From the NCBI RefSeq assembly GCF_029714405.1, contig NZ_CP121650.1:3911001-3975000 (forward strand): a stretch of 64,000 bases of DNA. Direction: 5' to 3'. Origin of the DNA: Bradyrhizobium sp. CB82. GTDB lineage: Bacteria > Pseudomonadota > Alphaproteobacteria > Rhizobiales > Xanthobacteraceae. Position 1 is the stretch's first letter. Every line of letters starts with the position of its first letter. The notes under the pieces are model-generated. The model searched no databases. It saw nothing but the letters and a program-made list of their open reading frames with translations, and was not told where the DNA came from. Shown piece by piece: positions 34,970 through 43,015 of this stretch. The position numbers were made by a program, and so were the translations under genes.

Positions 34970-36001
34970 TCAAATCGCTGGAGCATCGGCTGCGTCGCTC
35001 CGCCGGGCCCTCAATCGCTCGCCGAGGTGAAACCGGGCGTCGCGCCGATATTCCTCGGTCGAGGTCCAGTTTGGTGAGACCCAGGTGGTCCATCCAAGTC
35101 GTCCGCTCTGTCCGAGCCTCACTGGGACAACCGCTCCCGCCGGAATGGCGAGTTCCACCTCCCACTCGAGTTCGTCGCCGATATAGAAGAAAACCGCGTC
35201 CGCCAGCGGCTCCGACAAGTTACGAGCTTCGGTCGGCAGGAACTGCTCGTATTGGGCAAAATCCTTGACGAAAACTCGAACCCTGATCTTGTCCTCGACG
35301 CTGAACACCCGTGAGCCCAGAAGAGCGTCGTGGCCGAGCTTGGCGTGCGCCCCGCCGAGCCGGCTGCAGTGGCTTGGTTCGAACGAGAGCCAGGTGCCAA
35401 CAAACTCGTCGATCTCGACCTTGACGTCGAACAGGCCCTGCAGGAACCGCGTCAGCCGCGACGCGCACTTCGCCCTGGGTGCAATGAGTCCGGCGAAGCT
35501 GAGCTTCGCCATATCCGGTACGGTGTCTCGTCTGGCGAAAACGTCGGAGCCCAGGCCGGCGAAGGATCCGACATAGGCGATGAAGCGGTCCTCGGTCGGC
35601 CGATCATGCTGGGCGATCGGCCGCGCGTCGGCCCAGGCGCGAAAGAACAATTGCAGGAAACGTCCATTGAGGAGGTCGAGAAAGCGGGGGAAGGCGTCAT
35701 CTCGCATCAACTGCCAGCCGACGCTTTCATCGGTCGTGGCAAGCGGCAGTGCGCCCTGCGGCCCGAGGAGACCCAGGAATTTGACCATGATCCTGAGCCG
35801 GCCATCGCGGTCGTCGACCGAGCTGAGGTTGGAAGCGGGGAACTCCAGATAGGGGGTCTGGCCGAGGTCAACAAATTCCTCGCGACGCGCGGCACTGTCA
35901 CCGATGCGCGGTCGATCCGGATTGGCACGCTCAAGCTGGCGCAGCGTCTGGAAGAAATCGAACCGCCAGGGTTCGGCCTTCATCTGGTCGATCAGCGTCA
36001 C
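34970..36001 (-). CDS. tssG: T6SS baseplate protein TssG
   Basis: A 343-residue baseplate wedge subunit. It opens with LIDQMKAEPWRFDFFQTLRQLE, cut here, matching the conserved first helix of TssG (ImpH/VasB), and has the LSFAGLIAPRAKC and LLGSRVFSVEDKIRV segments. It acts in a TssF2-TssG complex with TssE and TssK. Its ATG overlaps the tssF stop (ATGA), showing coupling of the two wedge components. The length is normal. Confidence 0.94.
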   Translation of the reverse strand: MTLIDQMKAEPWRFDFFQTLRQLERANPDRPRIGDSAARREEFVDLGQTPYLEFPASNLSSVDDRDGRLRIMVKFLGLLGPQGALPLATTDESVGWQLMRDDAFPRFLDLLNGRFLQLFFRAWADARPIAQHDRPTEDRFIAYVGSFAGLGSDVFARRDTVPDMAKLSFAGLIAPRAKCASRLTRFLQGLFDVKVEIDEFVGTWLSFEPSHCSRLGGAHAKLGHDALLGSRVFSVEDKIRVRVFVKDFAQYEQFLPTEARNLSEPLADAVFFYIGDELEWEVELAIPAGAVVPVRLGQSGRLGWTTWVSPNWTSTEEYRRDARFHLGERLRARRSDAADAPAI

Positions 36002-37965
36002 AGCGGTCTCCGGGTGCCCATGCGCGCCGGCCAGCGCATGATCTCGCCGCGTTCCGACGTCGAGATGACCGTCTGGGTGAAGGTGTTGAAGCCCGAATAG
36101 TCCGCGAAGAAGCGCTCCAGCACGGCCCCGAGCAAGAACACACCGCTGCCCTCGAATGCTTTCTCGTCGAGCGTGACCGTGATCTCCAGGCCGCGTGCTG
36201 CGCCACTACCGGTGCGTTCGCGTACCCGCCGAACGGCAGGTCGGCTTTCGATGCTGCGCACGCCGCGAATCTTGCGTTCCGTAGCGTCGTCGAACTGGTC
36301 GGCAAACAATGACAGCATCTCGCGCAGCGCTCCGGCGTTCTTGCCGCCACCCCGCTCGACCAGGCCAAGATAGTTCAGGCTCAGCATGTTGATCAGCCGC
36401 CAACTGACGACTCCGTTGTTGGCGATTTCGCTGCGGCTGCGCAGCTGGGCCACCACCGGTTCGCGTGGCGGGGTAGGACCGGCGACGCAAACCAGCTCGA
36501 GCGAGGTGTCGTCCAGCAGTCGGAAGTCGGCGCCGCCCTGGCCGACCGGCAGGTGCTCGGTGAGATGCCGGTTGGAGCACAGCGCCCGGACGCTGAGTTC
36601 GGTGGCAGATCTGTCGCCGTTCAGTTCGCCGGGCTCGAGCAGCGACAGGAACATGTCCGTCCCGGTGTAGTCAGAGGCTGCGCCGTACGTCTTCTCCTCC
36701 ACCGTGCGGCGCCGGGGCAGCCGACGGATGGTGAAATAAAGCCCCTCGACTGATCCGCTGGTCTGGTCGACGGCGGCCGAATATAGCGGGCGCACCGGCC
36801 GCTTGTCCTTCTCTGCGGGAAAGTGCGCGTAGACTTCGAGCACCTGGTGCGGCTCGTATTCGAGATAACGGCTGCGGTCAGGCACCACGTGGTACTCGTA
36901 GGTATTCGACTTGACGGGGATGCGATCGCTCGTCTTCTCGAACAGGTTGATTGCCGGCGCAGTATAGAGGCTGAAGGTCTCGGGACGCACCGAAGCGGCA
37001 AGCCGCGAATTGTGTTCATCAAACGCGAAGACGACATCGATCGATTTGCTGCGCAGCCGCGGCATCACAGCACGAAGTCCCGTCAGGTTGATGCCAAGGA
37101 ACTTGCGTGGAAACGCGAAATATTCGCGCAGCAGCTCCGAGCCGCGAAAGATCCGGTTATCGTTCGGAAACAGTGATTCGTTCTCGTCGAAGCCGACTTG
37201 CTGCACACTGTCTTTGGGCGCACGCATCACAACAGGATCGCCGAAATCGTCGAGATGGCGGAAGTAGACGCCTACGCAGTTCGAGGTCAATTGCTCGTAG
37301 AGCGCGATGGCGTCGGATTCGGCGCCGGTCAGGTAGATGGGCAGTTCGCTCGCGCGGCAGCCTGCGAACCAGGTTTCCGGCTTGGTCCGGGCCTCTGCGT
37401 CCGACAGTTCCTCATCGAGCCGGATCGCGGTGCGATGGGTCAGCGAAAGTTTGAGCCCGGCGATGACGTCGCCGCCGACCGGAATCCCAAGCGCCTGCAG
37501 CGCGCCCGCCGTCGTGAAGTATTCGGCGCCGGTGACGTCAAACGGCCAGAGCACGATGTCGCGGCAAAGTCGAAATCGGCAGGCAAGACTTCGTTCCCGC
37601 TCGCGATAAGTGGCGTCGAAATACGCGCCGCGCGCGATCTTCTTGCCATCGCGCAATGCCGGGTCGGCATAGGTTGGCTGCGCCTTGACCAGCATGGCAG
37701 ACGGAGTGGGGGCGAGATAGTTCGGAACCAATTGCTCGAGCAGGTTCGCGGTGAACTCGGGAAATTCGTGCTTCAGTTTGAGCTGAACGCGGGCGGCGAG
37801 AAACGCGGCGCCTTCCAGCAGGCCTGCGATCATCGGATCTGAGCGGTCGCGGATCAGGCCGCCGAGGCGCTCTGCGATGCCAGGATACTCCTCGGCGAAA
37901 TCTCCCGCCTGCTCGTACAGCAGTGACAGTTCACGATTGTAGAAGTCGAGGAATTCGCGATTCAT
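35998..37965 (-). CDS. tssF: T6SS baseplate protein TssF
   Basis: A 655-residue baseplate protein (ImpG/VasA). The conserved start MNREFLDFYNRELSLLYEQ places the ATG at 37965; an in-frame ATG at 37995 lies inside tssE and adds unconserved residues. Further landmarks are EDAGDFAEEYPGIAERL-like text just after the start (here AGDFAEEYPGIAERL) and NLLEQLVPNYLAPTPSA. It begins one base after the tssE stop and overlaps tssG by four bases. With TssG it forms the wedge that holds the Hcp/VgrG spike. Confidence 0.95.
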   Translation of the reverse strand: MNREFLDFYNRELSLLYEQAGDFAEEYPGIAERLGGLIRDRSDPMIAGLLEGAAFLAARVQLKLKHEFPEFTANLLEQLVPNYLAPTPSAMLVKAQPTYADPALRDGKKIARGAYFDATYRERERSLACRFRLCRDIVLWPFDVTGAEYFTTAGALQALGIPVGGDVIAGLKLSLTHRTAIRLDEELSDAEARTKPETWFAGCRASELPIYLTGAESDAIALYEQLTSNCVGVYFRHLDDFGDPVVMRAPKDSVQQVGFDENESLFPNDNRIFRGSELLREYFAFPRKFLGINLTGLRAVMPRLRSKSIDVVFAFDEHNSRLAASVRPETFSLYTAPAINLFEKTSDRIPVKSNTYEYHVVPDRSRYLEYEPHQVLEVYAHFPAEKDKRPVRPLYSAAVDQTSGSVEGLYFTIRRLPRRRTVEEKTYGAASDYTGTDMFLSLLEPGELNGDRSATELSVRALCSNRHLTEHLPVGQGGADFRLLDDTSLELVCVAGPTPPREPVVAQLRSRSEIANNGVVSWRLINMLSLNYLGLVERGGGKNAGALREMLSLFADQFDDATERKIRGVRSIESRPAVRRVRERTGSGAARGLEITVTLDEKAFEGSGVFLLGAVLERFFADYSGFNTFTQTVISTSERGEIMRWPARMGTRRPL

Positions 37966-37966
37966 G

Positions 37967-38515
37967 CTAAAGTCGGTTGATCTGGACGTCACCACTGTCG
38001 AGGTCGACGTCGGCGACGAATTCCACGGGCACGTTGAGCGGCTCGCACTTCAGGTCGGTATGGACGATGAAGCGCAACTTGAGCTGTTCAGGGCCGACCG
38101 AGCTGTCGCGGCGGACCCGGATGGACTTACGGTCGAGCCTTGGTTCAAACGTCGTCAGCGCCGTGCGCAGCGCATCGCTGAGCTCTTCGTCGGTGACCTC
38201 GTCGATCGAACGGTGGGCGATGTCGGGAAAGCCGTAGTTCAGGATCGACGTTCGGACACAATCCCGGCCGGTCAGGTTCAGGGTCGATTCCAGAGCAATC
38301 GTATTGAGCAACGTTTCGAGGTCATGGGCGACCTCGCGCCGGAGCAATGTTTCGGAGATCGGAAAGCGGCCTGAGCTGCGCCGTCCCGCAATGACCCGCT
38401 CGCCGAACTGATCGCGCAAATTGAGCTTCTTGCGAGCATCACGGGCGTCATGAGCCGCGCGAAAGGCCAGCATCAACGGTGGAGAAAGCCGCTCCCTCTT
38501 TGGCGTAACGGTCAT
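37967..38515 (-). CDS. tssE: T6SS baseplate protein TssE (gp25-like)
   Basis: A 182-residue gp25-like baseplate protein that connects baseplate and sheath. The conserved Glu-Ala-type helix near VAHDLETLLNTI and the segment LTGRDCVRTSILNYGFPDIAH match the family. The C-terminal strands FIVHTDLKCEPLNVPVEFVAD close the fold. It is followed directly by tssF and preceded by a 138-base gap that holds a strong hairpin after hcp. No signal peptide. Confidence 0.93.
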   Translation of the reverse strand: MTVTPKRERLSPPLMLAFRAAHDARDARKKLNLRDQFGERVIAGRRSSGRFPISETLLRREVAHDLETLLNTIALESTLNLTGRDCVRTSILNYGFPDIAHRSIDEVTDEELSDALRTALTTFEPRLDRKSIRVRRDSSVGPEQLKLRFIVHTDLKCEPLNVPVEFVADVDLDSGDVQINRL

Positions 38516-38605
38516 TTGCGGTCCCCATGTCGGTCGGCGCGCATGCAGCTTCGCGGGGCGGCAGTTTGCGTCTGACGGAACTTCGCGTAGCAGGTCCGGC
38601 GCGTA

Positions 38606-38636
38606 GGCGCCGGTTCTGCTATCAGCAACCGGCGCC
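38606..38636 (-). terminator. Perfect inverted repeat between hcp and tssE
   Basis: A 10-base stem (GGCGCCGGTT / AACCGGCGCC) with an 11-base loop lies 18 bases after the hcp stop. There is no T-tract, so it may be a partial terminator or an mRNA 3'-end stabiliser instead of a full stop. It could give hcp more mRNA than the downstream genes. Confidence 0.45.
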
Positions 38637-38653
38637 AGGCGAGAGGCCGAAGA

Positions 38654-39139
38654 TCAGGCCCATTCCTTGTTGGCCGCAACGTCCCAGCCGAAGGTCGGTG
38701 ACGCGCCGGCGCCGCCTTTTTCCGTCTGGGTCTTGTACATCATTTTCACCTTCTGGAAGTTCAGGCTCACGTTTTCGGTGAGACGATCCTCGCCGTGCGA
38801 TCCGCCGGTCGATACGCTGGTAACCAAAACGTTCTTCATCTCGATCTTGAGATATTCGAGCGGATGTTCACCGGCCTTGCGGACGGTGAGGATCGCGCTA
38901 TCGATGTGCTTGCCGTTCGCACAAACTTTGAAAAGTTCGGGCGTGGCCTTGTCAACGAAATGAGTGAAATGGAGATCCTGAACGCTGACCTTGCCGGCGC
39001 CGCCGCCCGAGCCGCTGTGGAAAGTGCCGGTCTGGCTCTCGCCGAACGACCAGCTCAAGATATCGATTTCGTCCTTGTGCTTGTCGTCCAGCGACTCGCC
39101 CTTGATCGGATCGAGTTTCAAGAAGATGTCGACAGCCAT
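38654..39139 (-). CDS. hcp: T6SS tube protein Hcp
   Basis: A 161-residue secreted tube subunit (TssD). It begins MAVDIFLKLDPIKGES and contains IDILSWSFG, VSVQDLHFTHFVDKATPELF and a final FGWDVAANKEW, all standard for Hcp1-like proteins. Hexameric rings stack inside the TssB/C sheath and are expelled. There is no fused toxin domain, as length is that of a plain Hcp. GAGAGGAC lies upstream of the ATG. It is flanked by tssC and a strong hairpin before tssE, consistent with high expression. Confidence 0.96.
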   Translation of the reverse strand: MAVDIFLKLDPIKGESLDDKHKDEIDILSWSFGESQTGTFHSGSGGGAGKVSVQDLHFTHFVDKATPELFKVCANGKHIDSAILTVRKAGEHPLEYLKIEMKNVLVTSVSTGGSHGEDRLTENVSLNFQKVKMMYKTQTEKGGAGASPTFGWDVAANKEWA

Positions 39140-39189
39140 AGCATAGTCCTCTCAAAATTCTGCATGTTTACGGTTGCGATGATGCGGCG

Positions 39190-40701
39190 TCAGGAGCTGG
39201 GGCCCGGCAGGCGCGAAACCAGACTGAGGCCGACGTCCATCGCCTCCAATTGAAAGTGTGGACGGAGAAAGAAGCGTGCGTTGTAATATCCCGGGTTCTC
39301 CTCGTTTGCTATGACCTCTACCTTCGCAGCGGCCAGCGGCTTGCGCGCTTTCTGAGCTTCTGACGACAGGGCTGGGTTGGCATCAACGTACTCGTTGATC
39401 CAGGTCTGCAGCCAGACCGTCAGCTCATCCTTCTCCTTCATGGATCCGATCTTGTCGCGAACCATGCATTTCAGATAGTGCGCAAAGCGGGAAACTGCGA
39501 ACATGTAGGGTAGACGTGACGACAGGTTGTCGGATGCGGTTGCGTCCACACCCTTCTCGCCGAAATATTTCTTCGGCTTATAGAGCGACTGGGCACCGAT
39601 GAAGGCGGCTTTGTCGGTGTTCTTGCGATGGATCAGCGGGATGAGGCCCGCCTTTGCAAGTTCGTGCTCGCGCCGATCGCTGATGGCAATCTCGGTCGGA
39701 CATTTCAAATCGACGCCGCCGTCGTCAGTCGGGAAGGTATGTGTCGGCAGGTTGATGACTTCGCCGCCGGACTGCACACCGCGGATGCGAGTGCACCAGC
39801 CGAACTCCTTGAAGGCGCGATTGATGTTGGCCGCCATCGCATAGGCTGCGTTGATCCAACCGTATTTGTCGCCGGTGTGCCCGTCGGTCTCCTCTTCGAA
39901 GGCGAACTCTTCTACGGGCTCCGATTTCGCGCCGTAGGGAAGGCGACCTAGCGCACGCGGCATACACAGGCCGAGATAGCGCGAGTCATCCTGGTCACGC
40001 AGCCCCTTCCAGGCGGCATATTCCGGCGTGTCGAATACCTTGCCGATGTCGCGAGGGTTGGACAATTCGGTCCAGGAATCCATTCCCATCAGTGTGGGGT
40101 CGGCTCCGGTGAAGAAGGGCGCGTGTGCGGCGCCGGCGATCTTGCTGAGGTCGCGCAGCAACTGCACGTCGGTCGGGACGTGGCTGAAGTAGTAATCGCC
40201 GATCAGGCAGCCGAACGGTTCGCCGCCCAACTGGCCGAATTCGTATTCGTAGACCTGCTTGAACAGCGGACTCTGATCCCAGCGCGCATCGGGGTATAGC
40301 CGCAGGTTACGATACAGTTCGTTCTTGGAGACGTTCATTACACGGATCTTGAGCGTGGCGTCAGTCTCGGAATTGAACACCAGGTAGTGAAGGCCGCGCC
40401 AGGCACTTTCGATCGCCTGGAATTCGGGTGCGTGAAGGATCTCATTCATCTGCGCGGTCAACTTCTGGTCGATCCGCGCGATCATCTCCTCGATCGTGTC
40501 AAGCACGTCCGATTTGATAACGCTCGTGTCTTTCAACGCTTCGCGAACAAGCGTGGATACCGCGTTTTCAACTTCGGTCGCCGCACGTTCAGTGCGCGGC
40601 TTGAAGCTTTGCTTGAGCAGGGCGGCAAACTCGTCGGCCTCGACTGTCCCGACCTGGGTGGTGGTCTCTTTACGACTTGCTTCTTTTGCCATGGTCCCCA
40701 T
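39190..40701 (-). CDS. tssC: T6SS contractile sheath protein, large subunit
   Basis: A 503-residue sheath subunit (VipB/ImpD). Landmarks are EFQAIESAWRGLHYLV, VPTDVQLLRDLSKIAGAAHAPF (cut here), SRYLGLCMPRALGRLPYG, the TDGHTGDKYGWINAAYAMA block and SRFAHYLKCMVRDKIG near the end. The cytoplasmic sheath contracts to drive the Hcp tube. Two in-frame ATGs exist (40701 and 40692), both near an AAAGGAAGGA ribosome site, so the exact start is uncertain by three residues. It follows tssB by 8 bases. Confidence 0.96.
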   Translation of the reverse strand: MGTMAKEASRKETTTQVGTVEADEFAALLKQSFKPRTERAATEVENAVSTLVREALKDTSVIKSDVLDTIEEMIARIDQKLTAQMNEILHAPEFQAIESAWRGLHYLVFNSETDATLKIRVMNVSKNELYRNLRLYPDARWDQSPLFKQVYEYEFGQLGGEPFGCLIGDYYFSHVPTDVQLLRDLSKIAGAAHAPFFTGADPTLMGMDSWTELSNPRDIGKVFDTPEYAAWKGLRDQDDSRYLGLCMPRALGRLPYGAKSEPVEEFAFEEETDGHTGDKYGWINAAYAMAANINRAFKEFGWCTRIRGVQSGGEVINLPTHTFPTDDGGVDLKCPTEIAISDRREHELAKAGLIPLIHRKNTDKAAFIGAQSLYKPKKYFGEKGVDATASDNLSSRLPYMFAVSRFAHYLKCMVRDKIGSMKEKDELTVWLQTWINEYVDANPALSSEAQKARKPLAAAKVEVIANEENPGYYNARFFLRPHFQLEAMDVGLSLVSRLPGPSS

Positions 40702-40709
40702 TCCTTCCT

Positions 40710-41237
40710 TTAGGTCTCAGCGTCGGGCTCAATTGACGGGGTCGTCGCGCGCTCCCGCAGCGCGGCCATCAGTTGCGGATCGCTGAGAAGTTTTTTCAAT
40801 TGATCCTCTGCAGCCACCTTGCCATCCATGTAGCGCAGCAGGTTGGCGAGCTGTTCGCGTGCTTCGAGCAGTTTGGCCGTCGCTGGCACTTGCCGGGCAA
40901 CCGCCACCGGCGTGAAGTCGGCCATCTTGTTGAAGCGCAGGTTGACGGAGAGTTTTTCGTCGGCGCCATCGCTGAGACGATTGGCGACGCGCGCGGTCAC
41001 GCCGGGCTGGATTGCCGCCATGCGGTTGTCGAAATTATCCATGTCGAACTCGAGAAACTTGCGTTCCTCGACCTTCGCCTTTTCGACACCGGGGTTGTTG
41101 CCGGAAAGATCAGAGAGGACGCCCATGACGAACGGCAGTTCGATCAGCCGCTCGGCGTCATAGGGATCTTCGTATGTAATATGCACGCGCGGTGCGCGGT
41201 TTCGCCGAATGAATTTTTGACCGCTGTCCGTAGCCAT
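40710..41237 (-). CDS. tssB: T6SS contractile sheath protein, small subunit
   Basis: A 175-residue sheath subunit (VipA/ImpC). It contains PRVHITYEDPYDAERLIELP, LPFVMGVLSDLSG, KVEERKFLEFDMDNFD and the ISP-like LRFNKMADFTPVAVARQVP segment. It pairs with TssC. The ATG at 41237 is preceded by GAGAGAGGGA; an upstream in-frame start at 41291 adds unconserved sequence. A 121-base gap separates it from tssA and may hold an internal promoter. Confidence 0.95.
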   Translation of the reverse strand: MATDSGQKFIRRNRAPRVHITYEDPYDAERLIELPFVMGVLSDLSGNNPGVEKAKVEERKFLEFDMDNFDNRMAAIQPGVTARVANRLSDGADEKLSVNLRFNKMADFTPVAVARQVPATAKLLEAREQLANLLRYMDGKVAAEDQLKKLLSDPQLMAALRERATTPSIEPDAET

Positions 41238-41358
41238 GGTTCCCTCTCTCGAAATCGCTTTGGAAGCCGATTGCGCGACGCAGGTGCACAAGGCGTCTCA
41301 GCCTATGGTCGGCAAAGCTTCCTTATGTCGTGTTAGTCCCATCGAGCGAAAAGCGGGT

Positions 41359-42672
41359 TCAATTCGATTTATGGATTGTCTTCAGGGCGCCTTCGGGCAG
41401 GACGTCATCCAGCAAGCTGAGGAAGTCTCGTTGTGCCAGATCGCGCGCGCGATCGACCAAGAACGGGATCGGGCTGGAAGGTTCCGCGGCTCGGAAAAAC
41501 GACGCCACGTTCGCCAGCAGACCCAAGGCCTGCGCTCTGGTTTCTACTGAAAAAACAATATCTTGAGCATCGTTCTCAGTCGTGGATGAATGCGAGGTGG
41601 CGAGCTCCGCCATCCGTTCGATCGGCAGGTCGAAGACCTTGTTGCGCCCGATGTTGATTGCAGCGCTCTCCACGTGGGAGGGCACCAGCATTCGCATCAC
41701 CTCGATGAACGATTTGCCGACCATCTCCTGTGCCTGGCGCACCAGCAACAGCGCCGGGTTGGATGGTTCCATTCGGGAAAAATAGTCGGCGGCCGCGGCA
41801 AGCGCTGCGGAGGCCTGCGCCGACGAAGCCAGCGCGCCAATCGTGTCCGGCGGCACTTGCGCGTCGACGCGAGCCCCGTCTTCCGAAGGCGCGGCGATCG
41901 CGGCTGGATCACGCGCCGTGACGAGACCCGCAAGCCAGGCGGCCATGCCGTTTACCAAACCGGAGAGCCTGTCGAGGCTGATGGGTTGTCCGGAGTTCAA
42001 CTTTTCGTGCCAGATCGCCTTGGTGTCGGCGATTTCGGCTGCAACTGCGGAGCACCGCGCGCTGGCGGCTTTGAGAGTGTCGAGGTCGGTCTCGCTGACG
42101 ATGCGCTCGATGGTCGCGAGATCAGGCATGTCGACGTCGGCGTCGGCCGCGGGAATTTCGCCCTTGGCAACCTGATAGGCACGGTAGTTGAGGCTGCCGT
42201 ACCTGCGGCTTTCGATCAGCGGAAGGAATTGGAGCGGGTTGATCACGGTCGGAAACACGTCGATCGCTTCGACCGTTACGGCGCGAAGCGCGTAGTCGCC
42301 GTCCTCGCCCCTCGGATGCACCGCCTCCCACTGCTCGCGCAGCAGCAAGTTGGTCGCCTTCAGGCAGCTGAGAAAGCCGTCGAGATCGCGGTTGAGGATG
42401 GAAAACTTGGCCAGCAGCAAGTTCAGACGCAGATCGCGGGTGCGCGCCAGAAGCGGTCGTGCGGCGGCAAACTGGCCGGCAAAATCGACCGCCTTCGGAT
42501 CGAAGCGTCCGCGCTCTCCGCTGGCGTTGACGACCTCGAAGTACGACATCGGCAACAACGATTCCGCAGCTGCGAAGAAATTGAGATATTGCACGTCACC
42601 GAGGGCATCGAGATCCGGCCCGCAGGGATCGTCGGCGGCTATCGGCTGCGTCAGGGAGGCGACATCAAGCAT
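41359..42672 (-). CDS. tssA: T6SS assembly protein TssA
   Basis: About 437 residues. The N-terminal ImpA domain is clear: LTQPIAADDPCGPDLDALGD, FEVVNASGERGRFDPKAVDF (cut here) and LLLAKFSILNRDLDGFLSCL. The C-terminal half has SNPALLLVRQAQEMVGKSF. It helps dock baseplate and start sheath growth. The ATG at 42672 is favoured by the position of the conserved domain; an ATG at 42735 would add 21 residues. It is the first gene of the minus-strand operon and diverges from vgrG. Confidence 0.92.
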   Translation of the reverse strand: MLDVASLTQPIAADDPCGPDLDALGDVQYLNFFAAAESLLPMSYFEVVNASGERGRFDPKAVDFAGQFAAARPLLARTRDLRLNLLLAKFSILNRDLDGFLSCLKATNLLLREQWEAVHPRGEDGDYALRAVTVEAIDVFPTVINPLQFLPLIESRRYGSLNYRAYQVAKGEIPAADADVDMPDLATIERIVSETDLDTLKAASARCSAVAAEIADTKAIWHEKLNSGQPISLDRLSGLVNGMAAWLAGLVTARDPAAIAAPSEDGARVDAQVPPDTIGALASSAQASAALAAAADYFSRMEPSNPALLLVRQAQEMVGKSFIEVMRMLVPSHVESAAINIGRNKVFDLPIERMAELATSHSSTTENDAQDIVFSVETRAQALGLLANVASFFRAAEPSSPIPFLVDRARDLAQRDFLSLLDDVLPEGALKTIHKSN

Positions 42673-43015
42673 GCGAGGACCGTCCTCTGCTCGGCCATGG
42701 CCCCTCTCCCGAACCAGTGACATCTGGCGGATCACGCAGGGGGATCATGATCCGATTTCTTATGGGTAAGATGCTCGCTGGTGCCGGTTCATTCCCGCGA
42801 TCATGACATTTTCGCGTGAACCGGCAAGCTCTTGGAGCCGACTACTTGAGGCCCGGGGTGGTTCTTTCGACGGCTGCTGTGGCGCGTCAGGAGGGCCAGC
42901 TCGGGCGGACTTGCCCGGGCTGCCAGTCGCGGGCAGGATTTCCGTGGTTCTTGCAAGACGCCTGATCTGCTCTTTGCAGCCGATCATGTGGTTAGCCAGG
43001 GAGTTTAACGCCCAC
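42673..43015. promoter_or_regulatory. Divergent promoter region of the T6SS cluster
   Basis: About 343 bases between tssA (minus) and vgrG (plus). Both T6SS half-operons must be driven mainly from here. I looked for a sigma-54 box (TGGCAC-N5-TTGC) and did not find a convincing one. Confidence 0.5.

Noticed and set aside
42673..43015. Sigma-54 promoter for the T6SS operons
   Set aside because: No TGGCAC-N5-TTGC-like pair at correct spacing was found on either strand.
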